This document shows positions 7,463 through 15,336 of a stretch of DNA of 22,106 nucleotides, one piece after another. How positions within the stretch are numbered: position 1 is the first letter of the stretch; each line of letters begins with the position of its first letter. Origin of the DNA: Cellvibrio sp. (GTDB lineage: Bacteria; Pseudomonadota; Gammaproteobacteria; Pseudomonadales; Cellvibrionaceae); assembly GCA_003524365.1 (NCBI GenBank), contig DQHS01000073.1, forward strand, positions 689-22,794. Direction: 5' to 3'. The translations under genes and the position numbers were made by a program. The notes beneath the pieces were generated by a model. The model had not been told where the DNA came from. It did not search any database and saw only the letters and a program-made list of their open reading frames with translations.

Positions 7463-10400
7463 ATGAAACTACTACGAAAAACCTATGGCTTAGCGGCATT
7501 GCTAAGCCTTGGTCTGGCAACTGCCAGCCAAGGTGCCGCCGCTGGGTGTGCGTACAAAATAAGTAACGAATGGAATACCGGTATAACCGGCGAAATTATT
7601 GTGACTAATAGTAGTACCTCCACTATTAATGGCTGGACTATAGGCTGGCAATTCAACAATAACCGTCTGACCAGTTATTGGAATGCAAATGTCAGTGGCA
7701 TCAATCCTTACAGCGCCTCCAATATCGGCTGGAATGGCACCCTGCAACCGGGTCAAAGCGCCAGCTTTGGTGTCCAGGTTGATAAGCGTGGCGGCGCAGC
7801 CGAAATGCCAGTCTTTAGCGGTTCGATTTGCTCAGGAACAGTTGCTAATTCCTCTACGCCGGTAAGTTCGGTTGCACCATCGAGCGTGCCGCGCTCAAGC
7901 AGTTCGGTCGTTACCCTAAGCAGCTCCAGCATTAACAACAGTTATGGCCAACAATGTAATTGGTATGGCACCCTACTACCATTGTGCGTAAATACCGCTA
8001 ACGGTTGGGGTTGGGAAAATAATCAAACCTGTATTGCCCGCCCTACTTGTACCAATATTGTTAACGGATCATCTTCAACGCCGATTGTTTCTTCGAGTTC
8101 GAGCTCAACCCCAATAGCCACTTCCAGTTCGAGATTATCTTCGTCAACTCCGATCACCACTTCAAGTTCGTCCTCCAATGGAAACACACAAGGTGTTGCA
8201 CCGTTAGTCGTACAGGGCAATAAAGTTACCGCCAATGGCCAGCCTGCCAACCTTGCCGGCATGAGCCTGTTCTGGAGCAATACCGGTTGGGGAGGCGAGA
8301 AATACTACAACGCGCAAGCGGTTTCCTGGTTGAAGTCTGACTGGAAAGCCAATCTGGTTCGCGCTGCAATGGGTGTTGATGAGGCCGGTGGTTATCTCAC
8401 TGATTCAACCAATAAAACACGCACCATGGCAGTCGTTGATGCCGCCATCGCCAATAACATGTATGTAATCGTCGATTGGCACACCCATCATGCTGAAGAT
8501 AACAAAGCCGCCGCCATCGCATTCTTCAAAGAGATGGCAACCAAATATGGCAGCTATAACAACGTTATTTACGAGATTTACAACGAGCCTCTGCAAGTCT
8601 CCTGGAGTGGTGTCATCAAGCCCTATGCAAATGATGTAATCCGCGAGATACGTGCAATCGATCCAGATAATTTAATTATCGTAGGTACACCAACCTGGTC
8701 GCAGGATGTGGATGTCGCGGCCAATGATCCAATCACCGCTTACAGCAATATCGCCTACACCTTGCACTTCTATGCCGGTACGCATAAACAATCCCTGCGT
8801 GATAAAGCGCAAGCAGCCATGAGTCGCGGGATTGCGTTGTTTGTCACCGAATGGGGTTCAGTCAATGCCGACGGTAACGGCGCGGTGGATGCAGCAGAAA
8901 CCAATGCTTGGTTGAATTTCCTGAAAGCCAATGGCATCAGTCATGCGAACTGGTCATTGAATGATAAAGCTGAAGGCTCTTCTGCCCTGACACCGGGTGC
9001 CAGTGCCAACGGTGGATGGAGTAGCGCGCAACTGACCGCGTCAGGATCATTCGTGCGCAACGCTATCATTACCAACAATGGCGGCACCAATACATCAAGC
9101 AGCGTTGCCACCTCAACCTCATCCAGTGTTAGCTCCGTCAACACTGACCCGAGCACAATCGCGCCGGACAATGCAAAAATCCGCTACAACGGTCGTGTGA
9201 ATGTCACGCCCACTGCTGCACTCTATGATTGGCCGAATACCCAGATCGAATTCAAGACGAACGCTCCGCAAGTTGAGCTGCTCTTAAACGACAACAGAAA
9301 CGACTACAACTTGTTCGTGGATGGTCAGTTGAAACCGCTGATTACCGGAACCGGCAATATGAGCGTTCCGGTCACTCTCGGTATGGGTGAGCACACTGTT
9401 TTACTGACCAAACGCACTGGTCCTAACTTTGGCTCAGGCCAATTCCTCGGATTGAAGTTGCCGCAAGGTGGCCAATTGCTGGATCTGCCCGCAGCACCCG
9501 CGCGCAAGATCGAGTTCATCGGCGATTCGTTCACCGTCGGCTACGGCAATGAAGGTCCGGGTTTGACCTGCGCCAGCTATCGTCCGTATGAGAACAGTTA
9601 CCTGTCTTATGCTCCTATCGCTGCACGCGCATTAGGTGCGCAAAGCCGTTCCATTGCAATCTCCGGTTTTGGTGCCGTGCGCAACTATGGCGATGCCAAT
9701 ACCACCAGCCCGACACCTATGCCGTTCTACTACAACAGAACTGTTATGGAGCGTTCTGACTTGATGTGGAACTTCGCGTCGTGGATTCCTGATGCGGTTG
9801 TGATCAAGTTGGGTACCAATGACCACAGCACCCAACCTGAGCCACCGGCAGAAGTCTTTATCCAGGGTATTCACAAATTGATTTCACAAGTAACCGCAGG
9901 TTACGGCCAGGTGCCCATCTTCCTATTAGCAGACAGCTCTTTGCCGCAATTGGCATCACGTATGCAAACTGCCGCCGCGCAACAGCGCAGCATGGGCAAC
10001 AGCAAAGTGAATTTTGTGCAGGTAACCTTCCCACCTCAAAGCCAACTCGGTTGTGATTGGCATCCGTCTGTTGCTGGTCATGAAGCAATGGCTGCTGAAC
10101 TGGTTGCTGCGATCAAACCAATCCTCAATTGGCAGAATAATGACAACAACAATAACAACAACGGCACTGACATTGGCACCGCTAGCGTGACTCCGTTTAA
10201 AGGAGGTGCAAAAGCAGCCTATTCGATGGTACTGGATGACTATTGCACTTCGTGGTCATCTGGCATTGATGACTATGCAATTCCGACGTTGATGGAACGT
10301 GGTCTGCGCGCAGGTCTCGGTGCGTTGGCATCGGAATGTGAGAAAAATAATTTCCAAGCTCGCTTGAAGACAGTCGCACAGCAGGGCTTTGAAATTGTGA

Positions 10401-11125
10401 ACCATACCTGGACCCACCCTGCCCTTGTGGATTGTGCTACCAATCCCAACCCCAACCAAGCGTGCTCAACTCCGCGCCCGGATTTGAGCGTGGAGATAGA
10501 TAAAGCACGTACGTTCCTTCAGCAGGCATCCGGCGCACCGGTAAATTTCTTTGTTTTCCCCTTTAATTCGGTGGATGACGTAGTGATCAATCATTTGAAA
10601 TCCAAAGGTTACTTGGGTGCACGTGGTGGTGGCTACACAATGAATGCAGCCAACTTTACCGACCCCTACCGTCTGAACTTATTGGGCAATCAAGCAGACA
10701 TGAATGCACTCGCTAATCAGGCTGTTGCGAGTGGATCTTTTGCTTTGATCAATTTGCACGGTATCGCCGATGCCTCTTACGAACCGGTGCCTTTAAATAC
10801 CTGGATATCGCATCTGGATTATTTAAAGACTTTGGTCGCCAAGAATGATCTTTGGGTAGATAACCCTACCGCGATTGTCAAATACAATCGATCCAAAGCG
10901 CTGTGTGGCTCACCGCAAATCAGTGGCAACACCTTAACTTTCTCAGGTGCGCAGACAGGTTGTGCAACTTATGCAACGGGTTTGACAGTAAACATTACAT
11001 CGAATGCAGGAGTGCCGGATTTGCGCCCAACGCAAAATGGAACTTCATTGCCGACACGTCGCATTTCCGCCGATACCGTATTGGTTGAAAACGTAGATCC
11101 GCGTTACAGCACCACCTTGAATTAA
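7463..11125 (+). CDS. Secreted multimodular CBM2-CBM10-GH5-CE2-NodB plant cell wall enzyme
   Basis: The start is supported by AGGAGA at 7448-7453. The order is: signal peptide (1-~27, ending SQGAAAG); CBM2 cellulose-binding module (~29-123, Cys-bracketed, exposed Trp); Ser-rich linker; CBM10 (~164-197, CNWYGTLLPLC, GWGWENNQTC); SSSTPI-repeat linker (~203-240); GH5 catalytic domain (~246-537) with acid/base E375 in IYNEP, H435 and nucleophile E463 in VTEWGS; Ser linker; CE2 esterase (~568-890; Ser689 in GDS, GTND 784-787, D865 and H867); an Asn-rich linker (893-900); NodB-type deacetylase (~912-1145; D925 D926, H981, H985, H1099); and a beta-rich tail. The GH5 sequence resembles GH5_2 endo-beta-1,4-glucanases. 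The enzyme probably binds cellulose, cuts beta-1,4-glucan and strips acetyl groups from nearby hemicellulose. All catalytic residues are present except the MT3 Arg (FVFPF). Domain calls firm; substrate of the last domain unknown. Confidence 0.93.
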   Translation: MKLLRKTYGLAALLSLGLATASQGAAAGCAYKISNEWNTGITGEIIVTNSSTSTINGWTIGWQFNNNRLTSYWNANVSGINPYSASNIGWNGTLQPGQSASFGVQVDKRGGAAEMPVFSGSICSGTVANSSTPVSSVAPSSVPRSSSSVVTLSSSSINNSYGQQCNWYGTLLPLCVNTANGWGWENNQTCIARPTCTNIVNGSSSTPIVSSSSSSTPIATSSSRLSSSTPITTSSSSSNGNTQGVAPLVVQGNKVTANGQPANLAGMSLFWSNTGWGGEKYYNAQAVSWLKSDWKANLVRAAMGVDEAGGYLTDSTNKTRTMAVVDAAIANNMYVIVDWHTHHAEDNKAAAIAFFKEMATKYGSYNNVIYEIYNEPLQVSWSGVIKPYANDVIREIRAIDPDNLIIVGTPTWSQDVDVAANDPITAYSNIAYTLHFYAGTHKQSLRDKAQAAMSRGIALFVTEWGSVNADGNGAVDAAETNAWLNFLKANGISHANWSLNDKAEGSSALTPGASANGGWSSAQLTASGSFVRNAIITNNGGTNTSSSVATSTSSSVSSVNTDPSTIAPDNAKIRYNGRVNVTPTAALYDWPNTQIEFKTNAPQVELLLNDNRNDYNLFVDGQLKPLITGTGNMSVPVTLGMGEHTVLLTKRTGPNFGSGQFLGLKLPQGGQLLDLPAAPARKIEFIGDSFTVGYGNEGPGLTCASYRPYENSYLSYAPIAARALGAQSRSIAISGFGAVRNYGDANTTSPTPMPFYYNRTVMERSDLMWNFASWIPDAVVIKLGTNDHSTQPEPPAEVFIQGIHKLISQVTAGYGQVPIFLLADSSLPQLASRMQTAAAQQRSMGNSKVNFVQVTFPPQSQLGCDWHPSVAGHEAMAAELVAAIKPILNWQNNDNNNNNNGTDIGTASVTPFKGGAKAAYSMVLDDYCTSWSSGIDDYAIPTLMERGLRAGLGALASECEKNNFQARLKTVAQQGFEIVNHTWTHPALVDCATNPNPNQACSTPRPDLSVEIDKARTFLQQASGAPVNFFVFPFNSVDDVVINHLKSKGYLGARGGGYTMNAANFTDPYRLNLLGNQADMNALANQAVASGSFALINLHGIADASYEPVPLNTWISHLDYLKTLVAKNDLWVDNPTAIVKYNRSKALCGSPQISGNTLTFSGAQTGCATYATGLTVNITSNAGVPDLRPTQNGTSLPTRRISADTVLVENVDPRYSTTLN
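8069..8176 (+). repeat. Degenerate Ser/Thr/Pro linker repeat between CBM10 and GH5
   Basis: Three degenerate tandem units of about 12 codons of the form SSSTPI-x-x-SSSS lie in the linker (residues ~203-238). They are built from TCT/TCG/AGT/TCA serine codons. Such poly-serine linkers are usual in secreted cellulases of Cellvibrio and its relatives, where they act as flexible, often glycosylated spacers. Confidence 0.75.
9164..11122 (+). repeat. Long direct repeat, CE2-NodB copy 2
   Basis: This is the 3' part of the GH5 fusion gene and is paralogous to 1406-3364. The two copies lie in direct orientation about 7.8 kb apart. Recombination between them would therefore delete the receptor, the halogenase remnant and the cellulase part, leaving one CE2-NodB gene. 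Confidence 0.9.
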
Positions 11126-11135
11126 TTGTCATTCT

Positions 11136-11169
11136 CCCGGCGGCGAGCAGTTTGGCCGCCGGGCTTTTT
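11136..11169 (+). terminator. Intrinsic terminator after GH5-CE2-NodB gene
   Basis: A nine-bp stem (CCCGGCGGC / GCCGCCGGG) with a ten-base loop is followed by CTTTTT. It starts 11 bases after the stop codon and suggests that the GH43 gene has its own promoter in the short interval that follows. Confidence 0.88.
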
Positions 11170-11218
11170 GACACTATTATTGCGATATCATCGATTTGTA
11201 TAAGACAGGCAGAGAACA

Positions 11219-12955
11219 ATGAAGCAAAAAATATGGTTCACCGGTTTTTGCTTAGGGCTAATTACCTTGTGCAGTTCCGCGTTTAGCAGCACCCAAAAAT
11301 CCCCCACACACAACCAGGCACATTTTTCCTGGTTTGATTATTCCGGTAATGACGCTGTGTTTAATCAGGCGCTTGGCAACGACAAATATCAAAATCCCAT
11401 ACTCGCTGGCTTTCACCCCGACCCCAGTGTGGTGCGAGTGGGCGAAGATTTCTATTTAGTAAATTCTACCTTTGGTTTCTTTCCCGGTATTCCAATTTTC
11501 CACAGCCGCGATCTCGTGAAGTGGACCCAAATTGGAAATGCTATTCATCGCCCTGAACAATTGCCCTATAAAAATGTCGCATTAGCGCAGCTGGGTGTTT
11601 ATGCCGCTACGATTGAATATCGCAACGGTACCTTTTATGTAATCAACACTTGCGTTGGTTGCGGCGGCAATTTCGTAGTGACTGCAACAAATCCCGCAGG
11701 CCCTTGGTCAGATCCAATATGGTTACCTAAACTCGAAGGCATAGATCCTTCTATTTTTTTTGACGATGAGGGCAAAACCTATATCGTCCACCACAGAAAT
11801 CCCTCACCGCAAAAATATCCCGCACATACCGCACTCTGGGTAATGCAGGTAGATTCAAAAACATTTCAACCAATATCCGACGATGTAATGCTGGTCGATG
11901 GCAGTGCCAAGGTGCCTTGGCACACCGAATACATCGAAGGACCGCACATCTACAAAGTAGACGGAACCTATTATTTATCAGCACCTGGTGGCGGCACCGG
12001 CTATTTTCATGGACAGCTTGTATACAAATCAAAAAATATTTTTGGTCCCTATACAGCAAACCCTGACAATCCCATCCTCACCCAATTCGGTTTGCCTGAT
12101 AATCGCGAGAATCCTGTTACTGCCACTGGCCACGCCGATATGTTTGACGATGGCAAAGGTAATTGGTGGGCCGTATTTCTTGGCACTCGTATTTATGATT
12201 TGGATAAAAAAAATCAACAAGATCCCGGTAATTTTCATACAGGCAGAGAAACATTTATGCTGCCTGTAACCTGGAAAGATGGTTGGCCAATCATTCTTGA
12301 AAAGGACAAAGCAGTACCCTATCAGGTCAAAAAACCAAATTTACCTACCACTAGTAGGCCTATGCGCGCAATGACAGGCAATTTTAGTGTGCGCGAAAAA
12401 TTTTCTGAAAAAACCTTGGCACCCCATTGGCTATTTATCCGCGCCCCATTATCTCAATGGTGGAGTACAGGCAGTGGCGAGCTGATTCTCACCCCTCGTG
12501 AAGACCAGATTGGAGAATATGGAAATCCATCTTTTATTGGGCGTCGTCTTGCGCACATGACAGCAAGTTTCGGTACAAAGTTAACGTTTTACCCACAGTC
12601 TCCGGGGGAAGAAGCGGGGTTACTTGCTGTCCAAACCGATGAATTTTATTATGCTTTTGGACTTAGTGAAAATGTAACAGGCGACACTGTCCTACGTGTG
12701 CGTAAGCGTGCCGGGAAAGATACGCCGGTTCATGGAGAAACTATCATCGAGAAAAAAATAAAACTTGGCGATTCTAATACTGTTTTTTTACGGGCAAATA
12801 TCGATAAAGCAAAACTTGGTTTCGAATACAGCGTTGATGGAAAACAATTTACCTCCGTTATTGATAGCGCGGATTCCAGAGTACTTACATCAGCAATGGC
12901 GGGTGGGTTTACTGGTGCGGTAGTGGGCATGTACGCGGAACTTAGCACAGATTAG
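11219..12955 (+). CDS. Secreted GH43 glycoside hydrolase (beta-xylosidase / alpha-L-arabinofuranosidase type)
   Basis: The 578-residue protein has a signal peptide (IWFTGFCLGLITLCSSAFS), so it is exported. The five-bladed propeller spans about residues 57-350. It carries the GH43 catalytic acids: base D68 in HPDPS, the pKa-modulating D176 in EGIDPS and general acid E240 in YIEGPH; H305 in TGHAD is also conserved. Residues ~385-575 form the beta-sandwich C-terminal domain found in two-domain GH43 enzymes (GH43 C2 / DUF1349-like). GH43 members cut beta-1,4-xylosyl or alpha-L-arabinofuranosyl bonds; sequence alone does not decide which. AGAGAA lies just before the ATG. A terminator separates it from the cellulase fusion, but its product range (xylan or arabinoxylan) complements the neighbouring deacetylases. 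The catalytic call is firm and the exact substrate open. Confidence 0.92.
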   Translation: MKQKIWFTGFCLGLITLCSSAFSSTQKSPTHNQAHFSWFDYSGNDAVFNQALGNDKYQNPILAGFHPDPSVVRVGEDFYLVNSTFGFFPGIPIFHSRDLVKWTQIGNAIHRPEQLPYKNVALAQLGVYAATIEYRNGTFYVINTCVGCGGNFVVTATNPAGPWSDPIWLPKLEGIDPSIFFDDEGKTYIVHHRNPSPQKYPAHTALWVMQVDSKTFQPISDDVMLVDGSAKVPWHTEYIEGPHIYKVDGTYYLSAPGGGTGYFHGQLVYKSKNIFGPYTANPDNPILTQFGLPDNRENPVTATGHADMFDDGKGNWWAVFLGTRIYDLDKKNQQDPGNFHTGRETFMLPVTWKDGWPIILEKDKAVPYQVKKPNLPTTSRPMRAMTGNFSVREKFSEKTLAPHWLFIRAPLSQWWSTGSGELILTPREDQIGEYGNPSFIGRRLAHMTASFGTKLTFYPQSPGEEAGLLAVQTDEFYYAFGLSENVTGDTVLRVRKRAGKDTPVHGETIIEKKIKLGDSNTVFLRANIDKAKLGFEYSVDGKQFTSVIDSADSRVLTSAMAGGFTGAVVGMYAELSTD

Positions 12956-12978
12956 GGTTTCTCCGTGGACGAGGACTT

Positions 12979-13003
12979 CCCGCCACATCGTGGCGGGTTT
13001 TTT
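12979..13003 (+). terminator. Intrinsic terminator after GH43 gene
   Basis: An eight-bp stem (CCCGCCAC / GTGGCGGG) with a three-base ATC loop is followed by six Ts. It closes the polysaccharide locus before the convergent actP gene. There is no T tract on the opposite strand, so it probably does not serve actP. Confidence 0.88.
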
Positions 13004-13062
13004 ATTCGCTAAAAGTTATTGAACAAAAGAGATACACTGCGGCAAAAACTGTTAAGCAAAAA

Positions 13063-14778
13063 TTAATGTGTAGATGCTTCATTCGCTCCAATGCCAGTTT
13101 CAGAACGCACATATTGTGCATTGAAAGCTGCCCGCTCTTTTTTTGCATTAGCTGATTTATCGAGTATGGAAAATAACCAGATTCCTATAAATGCAATGCT
13201 CATTGAAAACAGCGCTGGATTTTTAATGGGTATTAATGCAGTTGGATTATGAAAAGCATCGACCCATACTGTCGGCCCGATGACTACTAAAAACAAGGCG
13301 GATATTAATCCCAAACTGCCGCCAATAACCGCACCTCGGGTTGTAAGGTTGCGCCAAAACATGCTGAGTAACAGAATCGGAAAGTTTGCGCTTGCAGCGA
13401 CGCAAAATGCCAGGCCCACCATAAATGCCACGTTTTGCTTTTCAAACACTATTGCCAGTAGCACGGCGATAACGCCCAAAGCTATTGTCGCTATGCGTGA
13501 TGCGCGCATTTCTTTTTTCTGGCTCTCTACTGTTTTTTCTTCACTTTTCAATATCAATGTTGCATAAAGATCATGAGAAATAGCACTCGAACCTGCCAGT
13601 GTCAAACCGGCTACAACAGCCAGAATAGTTGCAAAGGCTACGGCAGAGATAAAGCCTAGCAACAAGTCGCCGCCAAGTGCATCTGCGAGATGAATTGCCG
13701 CCATATTGCTCCCGCCAATTAATTTTCCATCAGCGATGTAGTCAGGATTATTTGCCAACATAACAATGGCCCCGAACCCGATGATAAACGTTAAAATGTA
13801 AAAATAACCGATAAAACCGGTAGCGTAAAATACAGAACGACGCGCCTGGACAGCATCCCTTACCGTAAAGAATCGCATTAATATGTGTGGCAACCCTGCG
13901 GTACCAAACATCAATGCCATCCCCAAGGAAATAGCCGAAATGGCGGAGACTGCATCCGGCTTTTGGGTGAGCGGAGCCATAATTGCGGAGCCGCTTGCGT
14001 GCACACCAACCGCTGCGGTGAACATTTTTTCAAAACTGAAACCAAACTGTAAAAGCACTAAAAATGCAATCAGCGTCGCGCCGGATAACAACAACACTGC
14101 TTTGATAAGTTGTACCCAGGTAGTAGCAAGCATTCCACCGAAAGTTACGTAGAGTGTCATCAATACACCCACACCAATGACCGCCGATTGATAAGAGTAA
14201 CCAAATAAGAATTCAATAATTTTGCCTGCGCCCACCAACTGGGCAATCAAATAGAAAATAACCGTAGTGAGCGATCCACTGGCGGCCAAAATGCGAATAG
14301 GTTTTTGCTGTAAACGAAAAGAAGCAACGTCAGCAAAGGTATATTTACCTAAATTACGAAGCGGTTCTGCAATCAGTAAAAGTACGATCGGCCAACCCAC
14401 CAGAAAACCGATGGCATAAATCAACCCATCAAAACCCGATGTATAAACCAGCCCTGCGATGCCAAGGAAAGATGCCGCAGACATATAATCGCCAGAAATG
14501 GCCAATCCATTTTGAAAGCCCGTAATTCCTCCGCCAGCAGCATAAAAGTCGTTAGTGGTTTTGGTTCGACGTGCTGCCCAATAAGTAATACCCAGCGTAA
14601 CGACCACAAACAGTAAAAAGAGTATCATTGCAATACTGTGGTCTTTGGCCTGAACCGAAGTCTCTGCCCAAGCGAATGTGCACGAGCCAAAACCGAGTAT
14701 GAAGGAAGCAATGCGAGAAGCAGGTTTAATCAAGTATATTAAAGCCCCGCAAAATTGTGATGCTGACCAGTATTTCAT
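13063..14778 (-). CDS. actP: Cation/acetate symporter ActP (SSS family)
   Basis: The 571-residue protein has a hydrophobic N-terminal leader and then about 13 transmembrane helices of the sodium:solute symporter family. Diagnostic stretches include NDFYAAGGGITGFQNGLAISGD, written here as NDFYAAGGG and GLAISGDYMSAASFLG, together with GLPHILMRFFTV and the AISHDLYA region. Length is close to the E. coli ActP size of about 549 residues. It moves short-chain carboxylates, chiefly acetate, into the cytoplasm with a cation. Its ATG overlaps the DUF485 stop codon (ATGA) and AGGAGA precedes it, so the two are co-translated. The divergent CrbS-type kinase and nearby CrbR suggest acetate-responsive control, as known for actP and acs in Vibrio and Pseudomonas. 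No obvious terminator was found between its stop and the GH43 terminator. Confidence 0.93.
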   Translation of the reverse strand: MKYWSASQFCGALIYLIKPASRIASFILGFGSCTFAWAETSVQAKDHSIAMILFLLFVVVTLGITYWAARRTKTTNDFYAAGGGITGFQNGLAISGDYMSAASFLGIAGLVYTSGFDGLIYAIGFLVGWPIVLLLIAEPLRNLGKYTFADVASFRLQQKPIRILAASGSLTTVIFYLIAQLVGAGKIIEFLFGYSYQSAVIGVGVLMTLYVTFGGMLATTWVQLIKAVLLLSGATLIAFLVLLQFGFSFEKMFTAAVGVHASGSAIMAPLTQKPDAVSAISAISLGMALMFGTAGLPHILMRFFTVRDAVQARRSVFYATGFIGYFYILTFIIGFGAIVMLANNPDYIADGKLIGGSNMAAIHLADALGGDLLLGFISAVAFATILAVVAGLTLAGSSAISHDLYATLILKSEEKTVESQKKEMRASRIATIALGVIAVLLAIVFEKQNVAFMVGLAFCVAASANFPILLLSMFWRNLTTRGAVIGGSLGLISALFLVVIGPTVWVDAFHNPTALIPIKNPALFSMSIAFIGIWLFSILDKSANAKKERAAFNAQYVRSETGIGANEASTH

Positions 14779-15086
14779 TGCAGTTCTCCTATTTTTTTTT
14801 TAACTGTTGCAACCAACGGTTCTATCACGTTATTGGCATAGGTCACGTAAATTCCGGTGACAATGAAGCATAAAAAAATGAGCCCCAATCCCAAGGCGAT
14901 ACCGACTGAAAAAGTTCCCCCCATCAGTGATGTGGCAAGCGTGTCTGGAGAAAAAGCGATAATTAAAATTAGCAAAAAATAAGCGACAATAGAAACCATT
15001 GCTAATGGCATCACAATCTTTCTGCGTGCTTTAGTTAGCGCAATAAATTCAGGTAAGCGCTCAATTTCATCGAGGTGATTAGGCAT
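14775..15086 (-). CDS. yjcH: DUF485 inner-membrane protein (YjcH-like)
   Basis: The 103-residue protein has two transmembrane helices (about 26-46 and 58-84) joined by a short loop, with charged ends, as in the DUF485 family. It opens the actP operon: its TGA overlaps the actP start codon and AGGAG precedes its ATG. DUF485 proteins regularly pair with ActP-type symporters and may be accessory subunits; their exact role is unknown. The 3' end contains an A-rich run coding KKK, just ahead of the actP ribosome site. Family and context agree well. Confidence 0.9.
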   Translation of the reverse strand: MPNHLDEIERLPEFIALTKARRKIVMPLAMVSIVAYFLLILIIAFSPDTLATSLMGGTFSVGIALGLGLIFLCFIVTGIYVTYANNVIEPLVATVKKKIGELQ

Positions 15087-15110
15087 AATGACTCCTGCAT
15101 AGTTGTTAGA

Positions 15111-15138
15111 ATTATGACCCGTAGCATTCTCAGGTTAA
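15111..15138 (-). promoter_or_regulatory. Candidate sigma-70 promoter for DUF485-actP
   Basis: On the - strand TTAACC (15133-15138) and CATAAT (15111-15116) are separated by 16 bases and match the -35 and -10 consensus at four and five of six positions. Predicted transcription would begin about 20 bases before the DUF485 ATG, leaving room for its AGGAG site. The sequence fit is only moderate. Confidence 0.35.
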
Positions 15139-15336
15139 CTGATGAAGAGTAACAGGATTAACGCCTTGTTCATCATCGACTTTAGTCTAGGGTTTGCAGG
15201 ATTCGCTGTAGGGATTGGTTGGAAGCTGTTTTACTATCGATGTATTTCGCCATTTTTATAATCATATCGGCAATTCAGTGGAATTTTTTTTGCTGTTTAC
15301 AATATCCTTTCCACCTTATCAAAAGGTTTTTAACTC

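Noticed and set aside
8069..8176. Serial repeats resembling a CRISPR or minisatellite
   Set aside because: They are codons of a Ser/Thr/Pro protein linker in frame with flanking domains; units are degenerate and without spacers.
11168..11204. TTGACA and TATAAG before the GH43 gene as a promoter
   Set aside because: The hexamers are separated by 25 bases, too far for a sigma-70 promoter, and TTGACA overlaps the terminator tail.
15257..15262. Perfect TATAAT before the crbS-type kinase
   Set aside because: No -35-like hexamer at 16-18 bases upstream; kept out of the feature list, though it could be an activator-dependent promoter.
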